From an uncultured Gammaproteobacteria bacterium (GTDB lineage Bacteria > Pseudomonadota > Gammaproteobacteria > Nitrosococcales > Methylophagaceae), in NCBI GenBank assembly GCA_905181885.1, contig CAJIZI010000001.1, positions 434,001 to 498,000 on the forward strand: a stretch of DNA of 64,000 nt. The letters run 5' to 3'. The notes below the pieces were generated by a model. The model was not told the DNA's origin, searched no databases, and saw only the letters and a list, made by a program, of their open reading frames with translations. Positions 1 through 9,649 of this stretch are shown piece after piece. The position numbers were made by a program, and so were the translations under genes. Every line of letters begins with the position of its first letter. Position 1 is the stretch's first letter.

Positions 1-552
1 CCGAGCGTTACCCATATAACTGACGATCTTTATTTCTAATTTAATCTCTTTATTCACTGGTGACGTTAATGATACCGCTTTCCCTTTCATCGCCGGATCA
101 ATAATCAACTTCTGAAAAACTGGATCCCTAATTAAGTTATTTACCCTAATACTCTTATCTCTAGGGCACGTTATGCCTAACAAAGCTTCAGCTGAAGCAT
201 TAACCCACATCACCTCACCAAACGAACCCAATACAACAACCGCATCAGGTAGCGCAGCTGTTGCAGATTGAAACCGTTTCAAATAACCCGTTAACTTCTT
301 CTTTCTCGACTTGTTCTGCCGGCGCATTTGCTCTAGATCTCTACACACATCATTGACAACCCCCTCTGCTTCTGGTGGCTGGTTTTTCTTTGGGTTTCTC
401 AACCACGCTGACAATTTATACCAAGAATGTTGAATCCATACCGCATAAAGAAGGGTGGCAATAAACATAAACGTCATCATTTGACCAAATAACAGCCCAA
501 TAAAGCCCGATAAACTGACTACTGTTAATAACCTCCAATAATCCCAAGGCAT
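1..552 (-). CDS. phoR: Phosphate regulon sensor histidine kinase PhoR (N-terminal part; runs off the window)
   Basis: Reading from the ATG at 552 towards base 1 gives an open frame of 184 codons with no stop, beginning MPWDYWRLLTVVS. It has two hydrophobic stretches near residues 8-45, then a basic, polar linker and a PAS-like segment (ALPDAVVVLGSFGEVMWVNA at about 101-120). This is the N-terminal layout of PhoR: membrane anchor with a DUF3329-type region followed by PAS. The kinase domain would lie beyond base 1. PhoR senses the phosphate transport state at the inner membrane and phosphorylates PhoB. It starts 13 bases after the phoB stop on the same strand, so the pair is an operon. The identification rests on the N-terminus and on phoB next door. 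Confidence 0.88.
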   Translation of the reverse strand, partial: MPWDYWRLLTVVSLSGFIGLLFGQMMTFMFIATLLYAVWIQHSWYKLSAWLRNPKKNQPPEAEGVVNDVCRDLEQMRRQNKSRKKKLTGYLKRFQSATAALPDAVVVLGSFGEVMWVNASAEALLGITCPRDKSIRVNNLIRDPVFQKLIIDPAMKGKAVSLTSPVNKEIKLEIKIVSYMGNAR

Positions 553-565
553 TGATTAAACCTGC

Positions 566-1258
566 TTAATGTTTAGCAAAGCGATACCCTACACTACGTA
601 CTGTTTCAATTAGAATGCCATTTCCACTAAGTCCTAATACTTTTCGTAGGCGAAGGACATGCACATCCACTGTTCGTTCTTCAATATAAACCATATCTCC
701 CCAAACCTGATCTATCAGCTGACCTCTGCTGTATGCACGATCGGGGTTTTTCATAAAGAAATGCAATAAACGAAACTCTGTCGGACCCAAATTAACTTCC
801 TCACCGTCTATTAAAAGGCGGTGGCTTTTTATGTCTATTTCCAAAGGACCATGCTTTATATTTGTGCTTGTAGGTTCATCAAGACCCTTGCATCGTCTCA
901 ATAATGCCTTTATCCGTGCAATCAATTCTGGTGGTGAAAAAGGCTTATTTACATAATCATCTGCCCCAACGCTTAATCCTTTCACCATATCCCCGCTTTC
1001 TCCTTTGGCAGTCAGCATGATCACTGGAATGTCAGCAAAAGTGTTTATAGCACGTAAGCGCCTAATAAACTCAACACCATCAATACCTGGCAACATCCAG
1101 TCTAAAAGAATAATAGCTGGTCGTCTCTCTTTCAATGATACTAACCCTAATTCAGCATCAGCGACTCCTTCACACTCAAACCCAGAGTGGCGGAGTGAAA
1201 AACACAACATCTCCCTGATGGCCTTATCATCTTCTATTACTAAAACCAGCTCAGCCAT
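566..1258 (-). CDS. phoB: Phosphate regulon response regulator PhoB
   Basis: OmpR/PhoB-family regulator of 230 residues, the usual length. The receiver domain (about 1-120) has the acidic pair in VLVIEDD, the phospho-acceptor Asp53 in LLDWMLPG, and the conserved Lys in NKPFSPPE. The winged-helix effector domain (about 130-228) ends with the typical RTVDVHVLRLRKVL and RSVGYRF motifs. When phosphorylated by PhoR it activates phosphate-starvation genes at Pho boxes. The downstream phoR confirms the assignment over other OmpR-type regulators. A Pho-box-like sequence 48-65 bases upstream of the start suggests autoregulation. Confidence 0.96.
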   Translation of the reverse strand: MAELVLVIEDDKAIREMLCFSLRHSGFECEGVADAELGLVSLKERRPAIILLDWMLPGIDGVEFIRRLRAINTFADIPVIMLTAKGESGDMVKGLSVGADDYVNKPFSPPELIARIKALLRRCKGLDEPTSTNIKHGPLEIDIKSHRLLIDGEEVNLGPTEFRLLHFFMKNPDRAYSRGQLIDQVWGDMVYIEERTVDVHVLRLRKVLGLSGNGILIETVRSVGYRFAKH

Positions 1259-1305
1259 GAAAAATCACCCCAAAATACAATTAATTAGAAGCATACAGTT
1301 CAAAT

Positions 1306-1323
1306 ATTACAAACTTATAACAT
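1306..1323 (-). promoter_or_regulatory. Pho box (putative PhoB binding site) upstream of phoB
   Basis: On the minus strand the sequence ATGTTAT-AAGT-TTGTAAT forms two 7-base direct repeats separated by 4 A/T-rich bases. This is the geometry of the PhoB consensus CTGTCAT-N4-CTGTCAT, with about 5 of 7 bases matching in each half. It lies 48-65 bases before the phoB start, a normal position for an activator site in an autoregulated phoBR operon. Seen directly: the repeats and their spacing. Inferred: PhoB binding. Confidence 0.5.
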
Positions 1324-1357
1324 AATCAACAAATTACCGTATTTAGTCACAACTCAC

Positions 1358-3472
1358 CTATAAACTCGCTCTAACACAACGTAACATGCCATAACTATAC
1401 TGACCTTCAAACGCATCATAAACCGGTTTCAAGCGCCCTTTATCATCTTCATCAAATGATTCTATCATTCGGACAATTTCAACATAATCATCATCGCTCA
1501 AACCCAACACGTCACGAGCCGTTAAGAGCCCCACTTCTATCGTTTCTGCCAAATGCATATAAATAGTGCTAGCTTTAACATCACGCTCTCTAGCAATCAC
1601 ATCGATATTTAAGCCTTGCTGATATAGCATCAATGTCTCATTAACCGTATCACTGAGCCGGTTATCTAATAACACTGGTAACGGGTGCTTAGCTATCTCT
1701 TCCATAAAATCATTACCATAGCGCATTAGCTTTTGCTCACCAACACCAGAAATAAGCGCCATTTTAACCATGGAACCGGGTCTTTTTTTCACCATTTCTT
1801 TCAAGGTTGCATCATGAAAAATTAGATACGGTGGAACACCAAAACCTTCGGCTAGACGAACACGTAGTGCCCGTAATGCTGCCCACAGCTCTCCATCTTG
1901 AGGCCTTACAACTTGCTTTTTCTTCGATGCTTTATCTTTCTCAGCGGACTGCTGATGATGTCTTAATGCTAAAACTTGTTTGCCCTTCAATAATGCACGG
2001 CATGATTCAGTCAAGCGTAAAGCGCCATAGCGAGTCACATCAATATCAAGATAGCCCAATGCGATTAATTGTCTAAAAACACTCCTCCATTCCAGTCCCG
2101 TTTTATGCTGCCCCAGACTAAAAGTGCTCAACTTATCATGGCCATTTTCCTGGATCCTATCATCAATTTTTCCCTGCAAAATATCAATAATATAGTTGAC
2201 GCCAAAACGTTGATCCGTACGATATACGCAAGATAAAGCCTTTCTGACATCTTCAGTCGCATCCCATTGAGCAGGTGGGTTTTGGCAATTGTCACACTGG
2301 CCGCACTTACTATCACTATGCTCGCCAAAATAAGCCAGAATCGCTTGTCGTCTGCAGCTGATAATCTCACATAACCCTAGCATAGACTCTAGTTTGTGCT
2401 GCTCGACACGTTTATGCGCCTCACCCGCTTTTGAATCCTGCATAAACTGCCTAAGCGTAATCACATCTTGTAACCCATAAGCCATCCATGCATTAGCGGC
2501 TTGCCCATCTCGGCCTGCGCGGCCTGTTTCCTGGTAATAAGCCTCGATACTCTTGGGCAAGTTTAGGTGTGCAACAAACCTAACATCTGGTTTATCAATT
2601 CCCATGCCAAACGCAATGGTTGCCACAATAATCACACCTTCTTCACGTAAAAACCTTTGCTGGTTTTGTTGTCGAACCTGCTGCGACAATCCGGCATGGT
2701 AAGGCAGAGCATCACGACCTTGATCAATTAGCCACTGAGCAATAGCTTCGACCTTTTTTCGTGACAAGCAGTAAATAATTCCAGCATCATTTACGTGGTG
2801 CTGCTGTAGGAATCCCCAGAGCCTGTTTTTCGGGTTATTGCCTTCGGAAATCGCATAGTGAATATTGGGTCGATCAAAGCTATTAATAAATACTTTTGCA
2901 TTGTTAAGGCCTAATTGACTGATGATCTCATCACGGGTTTTTTGATCAGCTGTCGCAGTTAAAGCAACCCTTGGTACCGCTGGAAACTGCTGGTGTAATA
3001 TTTTTAATTGTTGATATTCCTGCCTGAAATCATGACCCCATTGCGAAACACAGTGCGCTTCGTCGATGGCAAATAAAGCAATGTGGCATTGACCCAGGAT
3101 TGCTAACATTTTTGGCATTACCAGACGCTCTGGGGCAATATAAATTAGCGCCAGCTCACCATCTAACAACTGCTGTTCAATCTCCCTCGTTTCAACAATT
3201 GTTAAGCTTGAATTGATAAATGCGGCTTTAACACCCAACTGTTTTAGAGCATCAACTTGATCTTGCATTAAGGCAATTAGAGGAGAGATGACAACGGCTG
3301 TGCCTTCTCTAACCATTGCTGGGATCTGATAACACAGAGATTTACCGCCACCCGTTGGCATTAGAACCAACGCATCATCACCGTCTAGTAAGGTTTGAAT
3401 AATCTCTTCTTGGCTATGCCTAAATTCATCATAACCAAATAAGGACTTAAGAACCTGTTTTGCGCGTTTCAC
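1358..3472 (-). CDS. recQ: ATP-dependent DNA helicase RecQ
   Basis: Superfamily 2 3'-5' DNA helicase of 704 residues. The helicase core has the Walker A sequence MPTGGGKS (about 38-45), the DEAH box at 137-140 within [15 protein letters not shown], the SAT-like ALTATAD motif and motif [14 protein letters not shown] zinc-binding cysteine cluster follows (CEIISCRR ... CGQCDNC), then the RQC winged helix and a C-terminal HRDC domain containing [14 protein letters not shown]. The segment after HRDC is longer than in E. coli RecQ (about 610 residues) and ends in a further helical region. RecQ unwinds recombination and replication intermediates. It is a separate unit between phoB and the phosphate transporter, all on one strand. 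Confidence 0.96.
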   Translation of the reverse strand: MKRAKQVLKSLFGYDEFRHSQEEIIQTLLDGDDALVLMPTGGGKSLCYQIPAMVREGTAVVISPLIALMQDQVDALKQLGVKAAFINSSLTIVETREIEQQLLDGELALIYIAPERLVMPKMLAILGQCHIALFAIDEAHCVSQWGHDFRQEYQQLKILHQQFPAVPRVALTATADQKTRDEIISQLGLNNAKVFINSFDRPNIHYAISEGNNPKNRLWGFLQQHHVNDAGIIYCLSRKKVEAIAQWLIDQGRDALPYHAGLSQQVRQQNQQRFLREEGVIIVATIAFGMGIDKPDVRFVAHLNLPKSIEAYYQETGRAGRDGQAANAWMAYGLQDVITLRQFMQDSKAGEAHKRVEQHKLESMLGLCEIISCRRQAILAYFGEHSDSKCGQCDNCQNPPAQWDATEDVRKALSCVYRTDQRFGVNYIIDILQGKIDDRIQENGHDKLSTFSLGQHKTGLEWRSVFRQLIALGYLDIDVTRYGALRLTESCRALLKGKQVLALRHHQQSAEKDKASKKKQVVRPQDGELWAALRALRVRLAEGFGVPPYLIFHDATLKEMVKKRPGSMVKMALISGVGEQKLMRYGNDFMEEIAKHPLPVLLDNRLSDTVNETLMLYQQGLNIDVIARERDVKASTIYMHLAETIEVGLLTARDVLGLSDDDYVEIVRMIESFDEDDKGRLKPVYDAFEGQYSYGMLRCVRASL

Positions 3473-3503
3473 CTAATCACTTTTAATGACATCTGCGGGC
3501 TTC

Positions 3504-5147
3504 CTAGCGCATTATCCCTTCGATAATATAGTAGATACCAGCTGATAATACTGCAGCAGAAGGCACGGTAATCAACCAAGCAGTGATGATTTTTTGAATC
3601 ATACCTTGTTTGATATAAAGACTTTTTTTATCTTTCTTTAACTCTTTTTTCGCCTTTTTAACAACTGCTCTTTCTTTGTCGATAAGCTTGTATATCTTTA
3701 GCATGTCTTCTGAGGTTTTAGGCGTTCTATCTTTCTCAGCCTTAACTGATTCTAACTGTTCATACAAAGCACGTAAGCGGCCCTTTTCAGTCGCTAGATT
3801 GGCTTTTTCTCGCTCAATCTCTGCTTCCAAAGTGATACTTTTATCCAACCATTCTCGCAGTAATCCAACCCCAAATATACCTCCTATTGCAATATGAGTT
3901 GAACTAACCGGCAAACCCAATTGGCTGGCAATAATCACCGTTATTGCGGCAGCCATCGCCACAGAAAAAGCACGTATTGGATCTAGGTCTGTAATGCCGC
4001 TACCCACGGTTTTAATTAGACGGGGCCCGTACAAAGCCAGACCGATTGCAAGACCAAAAGCACCAACAGCCATTACCCAAAAAGGAATCTCAGCTTTTGC
4101 AGAAATACCACCCGTCATTACAGCATCATTAATAGCCGCTAGAGGGCCGATGGCATTAGCGACATCATTAGCACCGTGCGCGAAGCTCAATAGTGACGCT
4201 GCAAAAATCAACGGGATGGTGAACAAGACGTTCACGCTCTCACGTGTATTCTCCAGCTTATTTAATTTAGTGCCCAATCGTTTTTTAATAAAACCATAGA
4301 CTAAAACTGCAACAAGACCACCGAGGAAAAGGGCTGTAGCAAAAGAAGGCTTCTTGCTCACTTCGATAGTAAAAAAGAGTATGTCGTTAAAGAAATGTAG
4401 CATTTGCGGCCAAATCTTCTTCAACCCTTTCAAGACTAAGTAAGTTACAAAGGCCCACGCCATGACGGCAACATAGACTGGGACCCACCTATACGATGCA
4501 CTTAACTTATCGTCTTTAAAAATAATGGTTTTCTTAATTGCTAATAGGAACAAGGCTGCAATCACCCCGCCAATAACAGGAGAAATAACCCAAGAACTGG
4601 CAATTTTAGCCATGGTATTCCAATTAACGATGTCAAAACCTGCCGCAGCAATGCCTGCCCCCATAACGCCACCAACTATCGAGTGCGTTGTTGAGACAGG
4701 TGCTCTAGCCACAGTCGCTAAATTTAACCATAGCGCCGCGGCTAGTAGTGCTGCCATCATCGCCCATAGAAACCGGTCCGTATCATCACCAAAAGCATCA
4801 ATATCGATAATGCCTTTTTTAATAGTAGAAACAACCTCACCACCAGCAATGAAAGCTCCGCCCGCCTCAAATACCATCGCAATGACAATTGCCCACCCCA
4901 TTGTCAATGCCTTCGATCCAACTGCAGGGCCTACATTGTTAGCAACATCATTGGCGCCGATATTCATCGCCATATAAGCACCAAAAACTGCAGCAACAGC
5001 TAAAAACAAATGGTTTGAATTGGATTCTATAAAGAAGAGGCTAAAAGCAAGGACTAGGCCTAAAAATAATAGAGCTATGGTAAACCGAGCTATATCGCTC
5101 ACTGCTGTTTGCATTAATGGTGTTTCAACTTCGCGGCTACTTTTCAT
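3504..5147 (-). CDS. PiT-family inorganic phosphate transporter
   Basis: Integral membrane protein of 547 residues from the PiT family, which drives low-affinity phosphate uptake with H+ or Na+. The two inverted PiT signature repeats are visible: GANDVANNVGPAVGSKAL in the first half and GANDVANAIGPLAAI in the second. Each half also has a PVSTTH or PVSSTH motif. About ten hydrophobic helices are evident. Between the penultimate and last membrane segments lies a highly charged stretch of about 90 residues (from about 430, rich in E, K and R) that should form a cytoplasmic coiled coil. Met12 is an alternative start. It sits next to phoBR, a fitting phosphate context, and recQ begins 31 bases downstream. 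Confidence 0.93.
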   Translation of the reverse strand: MKSSREVETPLMQTAVSDIARFTIALLFLGLVLAFSLFFIESNSNHLFLAVAAVFGAYMAMNIGANDVANNVGPAVGSKALTMGWAIVIAMVFEAGGAFIAGGEVVSTIKKGIIDIDAFGDDTDRFLWAMMAALLAAALWLNLATVARAPVSTTHSIVGGVMGAGIAAAGFDIVNWNTMAKIASSWVISPVIGGVIAALFLLAIKKTIIFKDDKLSASYRWVPVYVAVMAWAFVTYLVLKGLKKIWPQMLHFFNDILFFTIEVSKKPSFATALFLGGLVAVLVYGFIKKRLGTKLNKLENTRESVNVLFTIPLIFAASLLSFAHGANDVANAIGPLAAINDAVMTGGISAKAEIPFWVMAVGAFGLAIGLALYGPRLIKTVGSGITDLDPIRAFSVAMAAAITVIIASQLGLPVSSTHIAIGGIFGVGLLREWLDKSITLEAEIEREKANLATEKGRLRALYEQLESVKAEKDRTPKTSEDMLKIYKLIDKERAVVKKAKKELKKDKKSLYIKQGMIQKIITAWLITVPSAAVLSAGIYYIIEGIMR

Positions 5148-5187
5148 TAAATTCTAATCTTATTTAGTATGTATAGTGTGCAGTGAT

Positions 5188-5205
5188 ATGAAAAAATTAT
5201 GACCG
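5188..5205 (-). promoter_or_regulatory. Weak Pho-box-like direct repeat upstream of the PiT transporter
   Basis: The minus strand reads CGGTCAT-AATT-TTTTCAT from 5205 to 5188, 41-58 bases before the transporter start. The first half matches the PhoB half-site consensus CTGTCAT at 6 of 7 positions and the second only at 4 of 7. The spacing is correct. Without the neighbouring phoBR operon I would not list it. Confidence 0.22.
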
Positions 5206-5339
5206 TTTTTTAGCATAATCATCAAATATATAAGGTCCACACATTAGCACCAAATTCGTTTTTTATGCGAAAAAATGAAACAATTACTGGCATAAAGAGT
5301 CAATCTATTCACAAATAGGCTAACAAGTACTAGATAAAT

Positions 5340-7166
5340 ATGAAAAAAATTCTATTTCTACTTCTCATTTCCTTCACCTTTATCGTCCCTGCTCAGGCTG
5401 GACTTTTAGATAATATTGGCTTTGGTAATGATGGTTTACCCCCGAGTCAAGATGAAGCTTTTCAATTTGACATGGCAGTCCAAGATCCTCAAACCTTGTT
5501 AGCTCGTTTCACTGTTGCAGCCGGTAATTATCTGTATCGAGATAAAATAAAATTTGAAATCAGCGGCACTCATCCTATTCAAATTCTTCACTTTGAACTC
5601 CCTGAAGGCAAAAATAAAATCGATGAGATTTTTGGCCCCACTGATGTTTTCTTTGATGACATCGACATCCAACTGCCACTAAACCGTAGTCCTCAGCAAC
5701 AAAATATTTCACTTACGGTCCATTATCAAGGGTGTTCAGAAACTTTTAATATTTGCTACCCTCCCACAAAAAAGATTATTGAGCTAGTATTACCAGCCTC
5801 CAATACCTCATTAGTAGATAAGGCTAATACTCAAGTACTAAGCTCTACACCACTACTCTCTGAACAGGACCGTTTAGCGCAAAGCCTCGCTAACGATAAT
5901 TTATTCACTATACTAATTAGCTTTTTTGGGCTTGGGTTATTACTGGCCTTCACTCCCTGTGTCTTTCCAATGATCCCCATTTTATCCAGCATCATCGTCG
6001 GTGAAGGTAAAGATATTACGACTCGTCGTGCTTTTATATTATCGCTTGTTTATGTTCTTGCCATGTCTCTTACCTATACCGTCGCAGGTCTGCTCACAGG
6101 TTTATTGGGCGCTAACCTGCAAACCATGCTGCAAAATCCATGGGTAATCAGTAGCTTTAGCGCCTTATTTGTAGTGCTATCCCTGTCTATGTTTGGCTTG
6201 TATGAACTACAGTTGCCACAAGGAATACAAGATCGTCTGCATCGAATAAGCCACAATCAAACCGGTGGAAAACTTGCAGGTGTCGCTCTAATGGGATTGT
6301 TATCGGGGCTTATCGTCGGTCCTTGCCTTGCACCGCCGCTTGCTGGTGCTCTAGTTTTCATTGGTCAACAAGGCGACCCACTTCTGGGCGCATCAGCCTT
6401 ATTTTCGCTTAGCATGGGAATGGGTATCCCTCTATTGGTCATTGGTACTTCAGCTGGCAGCTTATTACCTAAAGCTGGGCCATGGATGGATGGTATTAAA
6501 TCTGTTTTTGGTGTGCTAATGATAGCCCTTGCTATCTGGTTATTAGAACGTATTATTCCTGGTTGGGTTGCCTTGCTACTATGGGGTAGCTTGCTCATCG
6601 TCTCTGCAGTATACCTAGGCGCCCTGAATTCTTTATCCATGGTCTCCACCGGTTGGGAAAAACTATTAAAAGGCTTTGGTCTAATTATCTTGGTTTATGG
6701 CAGCTTATTAATAGTGGGCAGTGCCAGCGGTAGTCAAAACGTTTGGCAACCCTTAACGGCCTTAACATCTCCTAGCTTTAATACAGGAGAGAATCAACAT
6801 GGTGTCAAATTCATACAGATCGACAACCTCACAGAACTTGAACAACAACTTTCCAGATCCACAAGGCCCGTCATGCTAGACCTGTATGCAGATTGGTGTA
6901 CTGAATGTAAAACCATGGAGATGACAACTTTTAAAGATCCTGCTGTTGTCGCAGCATTAGCCAACACGACTACTTTACAGCTCGACATGACCGACAATAC
7001 CGCAGAGCATAAAGCGTTACTCAAAAAGTTCAGCATCTTTGGCCCACCGACTATTCTATTTTTTGACTCACAAGGTGACGAATACAGCCAATACCGCTTG
7101 ATTGGTGGTCTCGATGCACAAGATTTTAGCCAACATATAGCAAACATACCCATTATAGTAAAATAG
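5340..7166 (+). CDS. dsbD: Thiol:disulfide interchange protein DsbD
   Basis: Inner-membrane protein of 608 residues that passes electrons from cytoplasmic thioredoxin to periplasmic DsbC/DsbG and cytochrome c maturation proteins. It has all three DsbD parts. After a signal peptide (MKKILFLLLISFTFIVPAQA) comes the periplasmic alpha domain with the Cys pair in CSETFNICYP. The eight-helix membrane domain carries the two redox cysteines in TPCVFPM and GPCLAPP. The C-terminal thioredoxin-like gamma domain has the CxxC motif WCTEC (Cys520 and Cys523). It is divergent from the phosphate transporter and stands alone; aroQ follows after about 130 bases. Confidence 0.96.
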   Translation: MKKILFLLLISFTFIVPAQAGLLDNIGFGNDGLPPSQDEAFQFDMAVQDPQTLLARFTVAAGNYLYRDKIKFEISGTHPIQILHFELPEGKNKIDEIFGPTDVFFDDIDIQLPLNRSPQQQNISLTVHYQGCSETFNICYPPTKKIIELVLPASNTSLVDKANTQVLSSTPLLSEQDRLAQSLANDNLFTILISFFGLGLLLAFTPCVFPMIPILSSIIVGEGKDITTRRAFILSLVYVLAMSLTYTVAGLLTGLLGANLQTMLQNPWVISSFSALFVVLSLSMFGLYELQLPQGIQDRLHRISHNQTGGKLAGVALMGLLSGLIVGPCLAPPLAGALVFIGQQGDPLLGASALFSLSMGMGIPLLVIGTSAGSLLPKAGPWMDGIKSVFGVLMIALAIWLLERIIPGWVALLLWGSLLIVSAVYLGALNSLSMVSTGWEKLLKGFGLIILVYGSLLIVGSASGSQNVWQPLTALTSPSFNTGENQHGVKFIQIDNLTELEQQLSRSTRPVMLDLYADWCTECKTMEMTTFKDPAVVAALANTTTLQLDMTDNTAEHKALLKKFSIFGPPTILFFDSQGDEYSQYRLIGGLDAQDFSQHIANIPIIVK

Positions 7167-7294
7167 GCTTCATTAGTCGTGTTCGACGAATTTAGCGACA
7201 AAAAAGCCCTTTTTCGCCTAAATAACTGGACAATCATCAAACACTGGTGCAAAATTCGCTCCATATTACTTGTATCAGGTTATTAAATTTCACA

Positions 7295-7732
7295 ATGGCA
7301 AAACTTCTACTCCTTAATGGTCCAAACCTAAATTTATTAGGCACTCGCGAGCCTGAAGTCTACGGCACAGAAACACTCGATGACATTATCACCAAACTAA
7401 ATACTACTGCCGAGAGCTTAGGCCACACATTAGAGAGCTTTCAAAGCAATGCTGAGCATTCATTGGTCGACAAAATTCAAACTGCAATGACTAATAAAAC
7501 AGACTTTATTATCATCAACCCTGCCGCTTTTACTCATACCAGCGTCGCTATCCGCGATGCTTTGGCTGCAGTTGACATACCTTTTATTGAAGTACACCTA
7601 TCTAACGTTCATTCACGTGAACCCTTTAGACATCATTCTTATTTATCTGATCTCGCTTTTGGCGTTATCTGTGGCTTAGGCGCTCAAGGTTATGAACTAG
7701 CCCTGCAAGCAGCCATCAAACATTCTCATTAA
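7295..7732 (+). CDS. aroQ: 3-dehydroquinate dehydratase, type II
   Basis: Type II dehydroquinase that converts 3-dehydroquinate to 3-dehydroshikimate in the shikimate pathway. The start is placed at the internal ATG giving [16 protein letters not shown], which makes 145 residues, the family norm. The longer frame from 7247 adds 16 residues that do not belong to the fold. Diagnostic motifs are [41 protein letters not shown] and the substrate-lid segment [15 protein letters not shown]. It heads the common gammaproteobacterial order aroQ-accB-accC, with accB starting 15 bases after its stop. Confidence 0.96.
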   Translation: MAKLLLLNGPNLNLLGTREPEVYGTETLDDIITKLNTTAESLGHTLESFQSNAEHSLVDKIQTAMTNKTDFIIINPAAFTHTSVAIRDALAAVDIPFIEVHLSNVHSREPFRHHSYLSDLAFGVICGLGAQGYELALQAAIKHSH

Positions 7733-7747
7733 AATTTAAGGTTACTA

Positions 7748-8203
7748 ATGGACATTCGTAAAATCAAAAAATTGATCGACTTAATACAAGAGTCTGATGT
7801 AGCTGAAATTGAAATTAAAGAAGGAGAAGAATCTGTTCGCATCAGTCGTAACAGCCCCCAACCAGCTCAAATGATGATGGCTGCACCTTCTATGCAGGCA
7901 GCACCACTTATTTCATCACCTTCTGTTCCTACTGACATAGAAATCGCACCTATTCCAGTCGCGAGTAATACTAATGCTGTTAAATCACCCATGGTTGGCA
8001 CCTTCTATCGCTCAGCTTCTCCAGAAGCAGCAGTCTTTGCAGAGGTTGGGCAAACTGTCGCCGAGGGTGAAGTGATTTGTATAATTGAAGCAATGAAAAT
8101 GTTTAATCAGATTGAGTCTGACCGAAGCGGTGTGATCAAATCTATCTTGGTAGAAAATGGTCATCCTGTTGAGTTTGGCGAACCTCTGTTTATTGTTGAA
8201 TAA
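7748..8203 (+). CDS. accB: Biotin carboxyl carrier protein of acetyl-CoA carboxylase
   Basis: BCCP subunit of 151 residues that carries biotin between the biotin carboxylase and carboxyltransferase sites in the first committed step of fatty acid synthesis. The N-terminal helical region ([16 protein letters not shown]) is followed by a Pro/Ala/Met-rich flexible linker at about 36-75. The biotinyl domain contains the thumb-like [14 protein letters not shown] segment and the biotinylation motif EAMKM, with Lys117 as acceptor. accC starts 59 bases downstream, so the two are very likely co-transcribed as in most gammaproteobacteria. Confidence 0.97.
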   Translation: MDIRKIKKLIDLIQESDVAEIEIKEGEESVRISRNSPQPAQMMMAAPSMQAAPLISSPSVPTDIEIAPIPVASNTNAVKSPMVGTFYRSASPEAAVFAEVGQTVAEGEVICIIEAMKMFNQIESDRSGVIKSILVENGHPVEFGEPLFIVE

Positions 8204-8262
8204 AGAAAGTCATTGAACAAACGCCCAATATACATACACAAACTTGCGGATAAAGAAACATC

Positions 8263-9603
8263 ATGATCGATAAAATTGTCATTGCTAACCGAGGTGAAAT
8301 TGCCCTCCGCGTGCTTCGCGCCTGCCAAGAATTAGGTATTAAAACTGTTGCTGTCCATTCAGAAGTGGATCGTGATTTGAAACACGTTTTACTAGCAGAT
8401 GAGACTGTCTGTATTGGCCCTGCACCTTCAGCCGAAAGTTACTTAAATATCCCAGCTATTATCAGTGCTGCTGAAATAACCGATGCATCTGCTATTCACC
8501 CCGGGTATGGTTTCCTATCTGAAAATGCTGACTTTTCTGAACGTGTTGAACAAAGTGGCTTTATTTTTATCGGCCCTCGTGCTGAGACTATCCGTTTAAT
8601 GGGTGATAAAGTTTCAGCTATTGCCGCTATGAAAGCAGCAGGTGTACCATGCGTGCCAGGCTCAGATGGCCCATTAAACAATGATGATGCCACTAATCTT
8701 CGCCTCGCTAAGAAAATTGGTTATCCAATAATCATAAAAGCCTCCGGCGGCGGCGGCGGTCGCGGTATGCGTGAAGTTCATAGTGAAGCTCATCTACTCA
8801 ATGCTATCGCTCTAACTCGAAGTGAAGCCAAGGCTGCTTTTGCCAATGACATCGTTTATATGGAAAAATTCCTAGAAGATCCACGCCATATTGAATTTCA
8901 AATCTTAGCTGATGAACACGGCAATGCTATTCACTTAGGTGAACGTGACTGCTCAATGCAACGTCGCCACCAAAAAGTATTAGAGGAAGCTCCAGCTCCT
9001 GGTATTACAGATGAAATGCGAAATCGTATGGGTAAAACTTGTGCGGATGCTTGCGTGCGAATCGGTTATCGCGGTGCGGGAACCTTTGAATTCTTATTTC
9101 AAGATGGTGAGTTCTACTTTATTGAAATGAATACCCGTATCCAAGTCGAACACCCTGTAACAGAACGTATCACTAATACTGACCTTGTAGCAGAGCAAAT
9201 TCGTATTGCTTCGGGCGAAAAGCTATCGCTAAAGCAGGAAGATGTCATTTTCCAAGGCCATGCCATTGAATGCCGTATTAATGCCGAAGATGCCAAGACT
9301 TTTATGCCTAGCCCCGGAACCATAACCCATTACCACGCACCTGGCGGAGCAGGAATACGCATGGATTCTCATGTTTATAGTGGCTATCGCGTACCACCTA
9401 ATTATGATTCGCTCATTGGTAAATTAATCGTTTATGGTAATACACGAGATTCTGCTATCGCTCGCATGAAAACCGCTCTCAATGAGATCGGCATTGAAGG
9501 CATCCGAACTAATGTTGCCTTACAGCAAGACATTATTGATGACCCTCACTTTCAAAAGGGTGGCACCAACATCCATTACCTTGAGAAGAAACTTGGCCTC
9601 TAA
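8263..9603 (+). CDS. accC: Biotin carboxylase subunit of acetyl-CoA carboxylase
   Basis: ATP-grasp enzyme of 446 residues that carboxylates biotin on AccB using ATP and bicarbonate. It shows the N-terminal motif [15 protein letters not shown], the glycine-rich ATP loop [15 protein letters not shown] (about 159-173), the catalytic [14 protein letters not shown] segment near 285-298, and the C-terminal domain with ECRINAEDA. Length and motifs match AccC rather than the longer pyruvate or propionyl-CoA carboxylases. It follows accB directly, and prmA begins 46 bases later. Confidence 0.97.
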   Translation: MIDKIVIANRGEIALRVLRACQELGIKTVAVHSEVDRDLKHVLLADETVCIGPAPSAESYLNIPAIISAAEITDASAIHPGYGFLSENADFSERVEQSGFIFIGPRAETIRLMGDKVSAIAAMKAAGVPCVPGSDGPLNNDDATNLRLAKKIGYPIIIKASGGGGGRGMREVHSEAHLLNAIALTRSEAKAAFANDIVYMEKFLEDPRHIEFQILADEHGNAIHLGERDCSMQRRHQKVLEEAPAPGITDEMRNRMGKTCADACVRIGYRGAGTFEFLFQDGEFYFIEMNTRIQVEHPVTERITNTDLVAEQIRIASGEKLSLKQEDVIFQGHAIECRINAEDAKTFMPSPGTITHYHAPGGAGIRMDSHVYSGYRVPPNYDSLIGKLIVYGNTRDSAIARMKTALNEIGIEGIRTNVALQQDIIDDPHFQKGGTNIHYLEKKLGL

Positions 9604-9649
9604 GCAAAATATGGCCTCTTCTTTTAATGTGCCTGCTAGCTACTAAGCA

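Noticed and set aside
3994-4977. Open frames on the plus strand opposite the phosphate transporter
   Set aside because: They are antisense shadows of a conserved PiT gene, with Ala/Pro/Ile-rich composition typical of reverse-strand artefacts and no plausible ribosome binding site.
7194-7220. Possible terminator AAAAAAGCCCTTTTT after dsbD
   Set aside because: The stem is only A-T pairs with few G-C pairs and is not followed by a separate T-run.
7247-7294. Longer aroQ start adding 16 residues
   Set aside because: The type II dehydroquinase fold begins at [11 protein letters not shown]; the extension has no family match and makes the protein too long.
7614-7629. TCATTCACGTGAACCC as a second parS candidate in aroQ
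   Set aside because: Only about 12 of 16 positions agree with the parS consensus, which is expected by chance around CACGTG.
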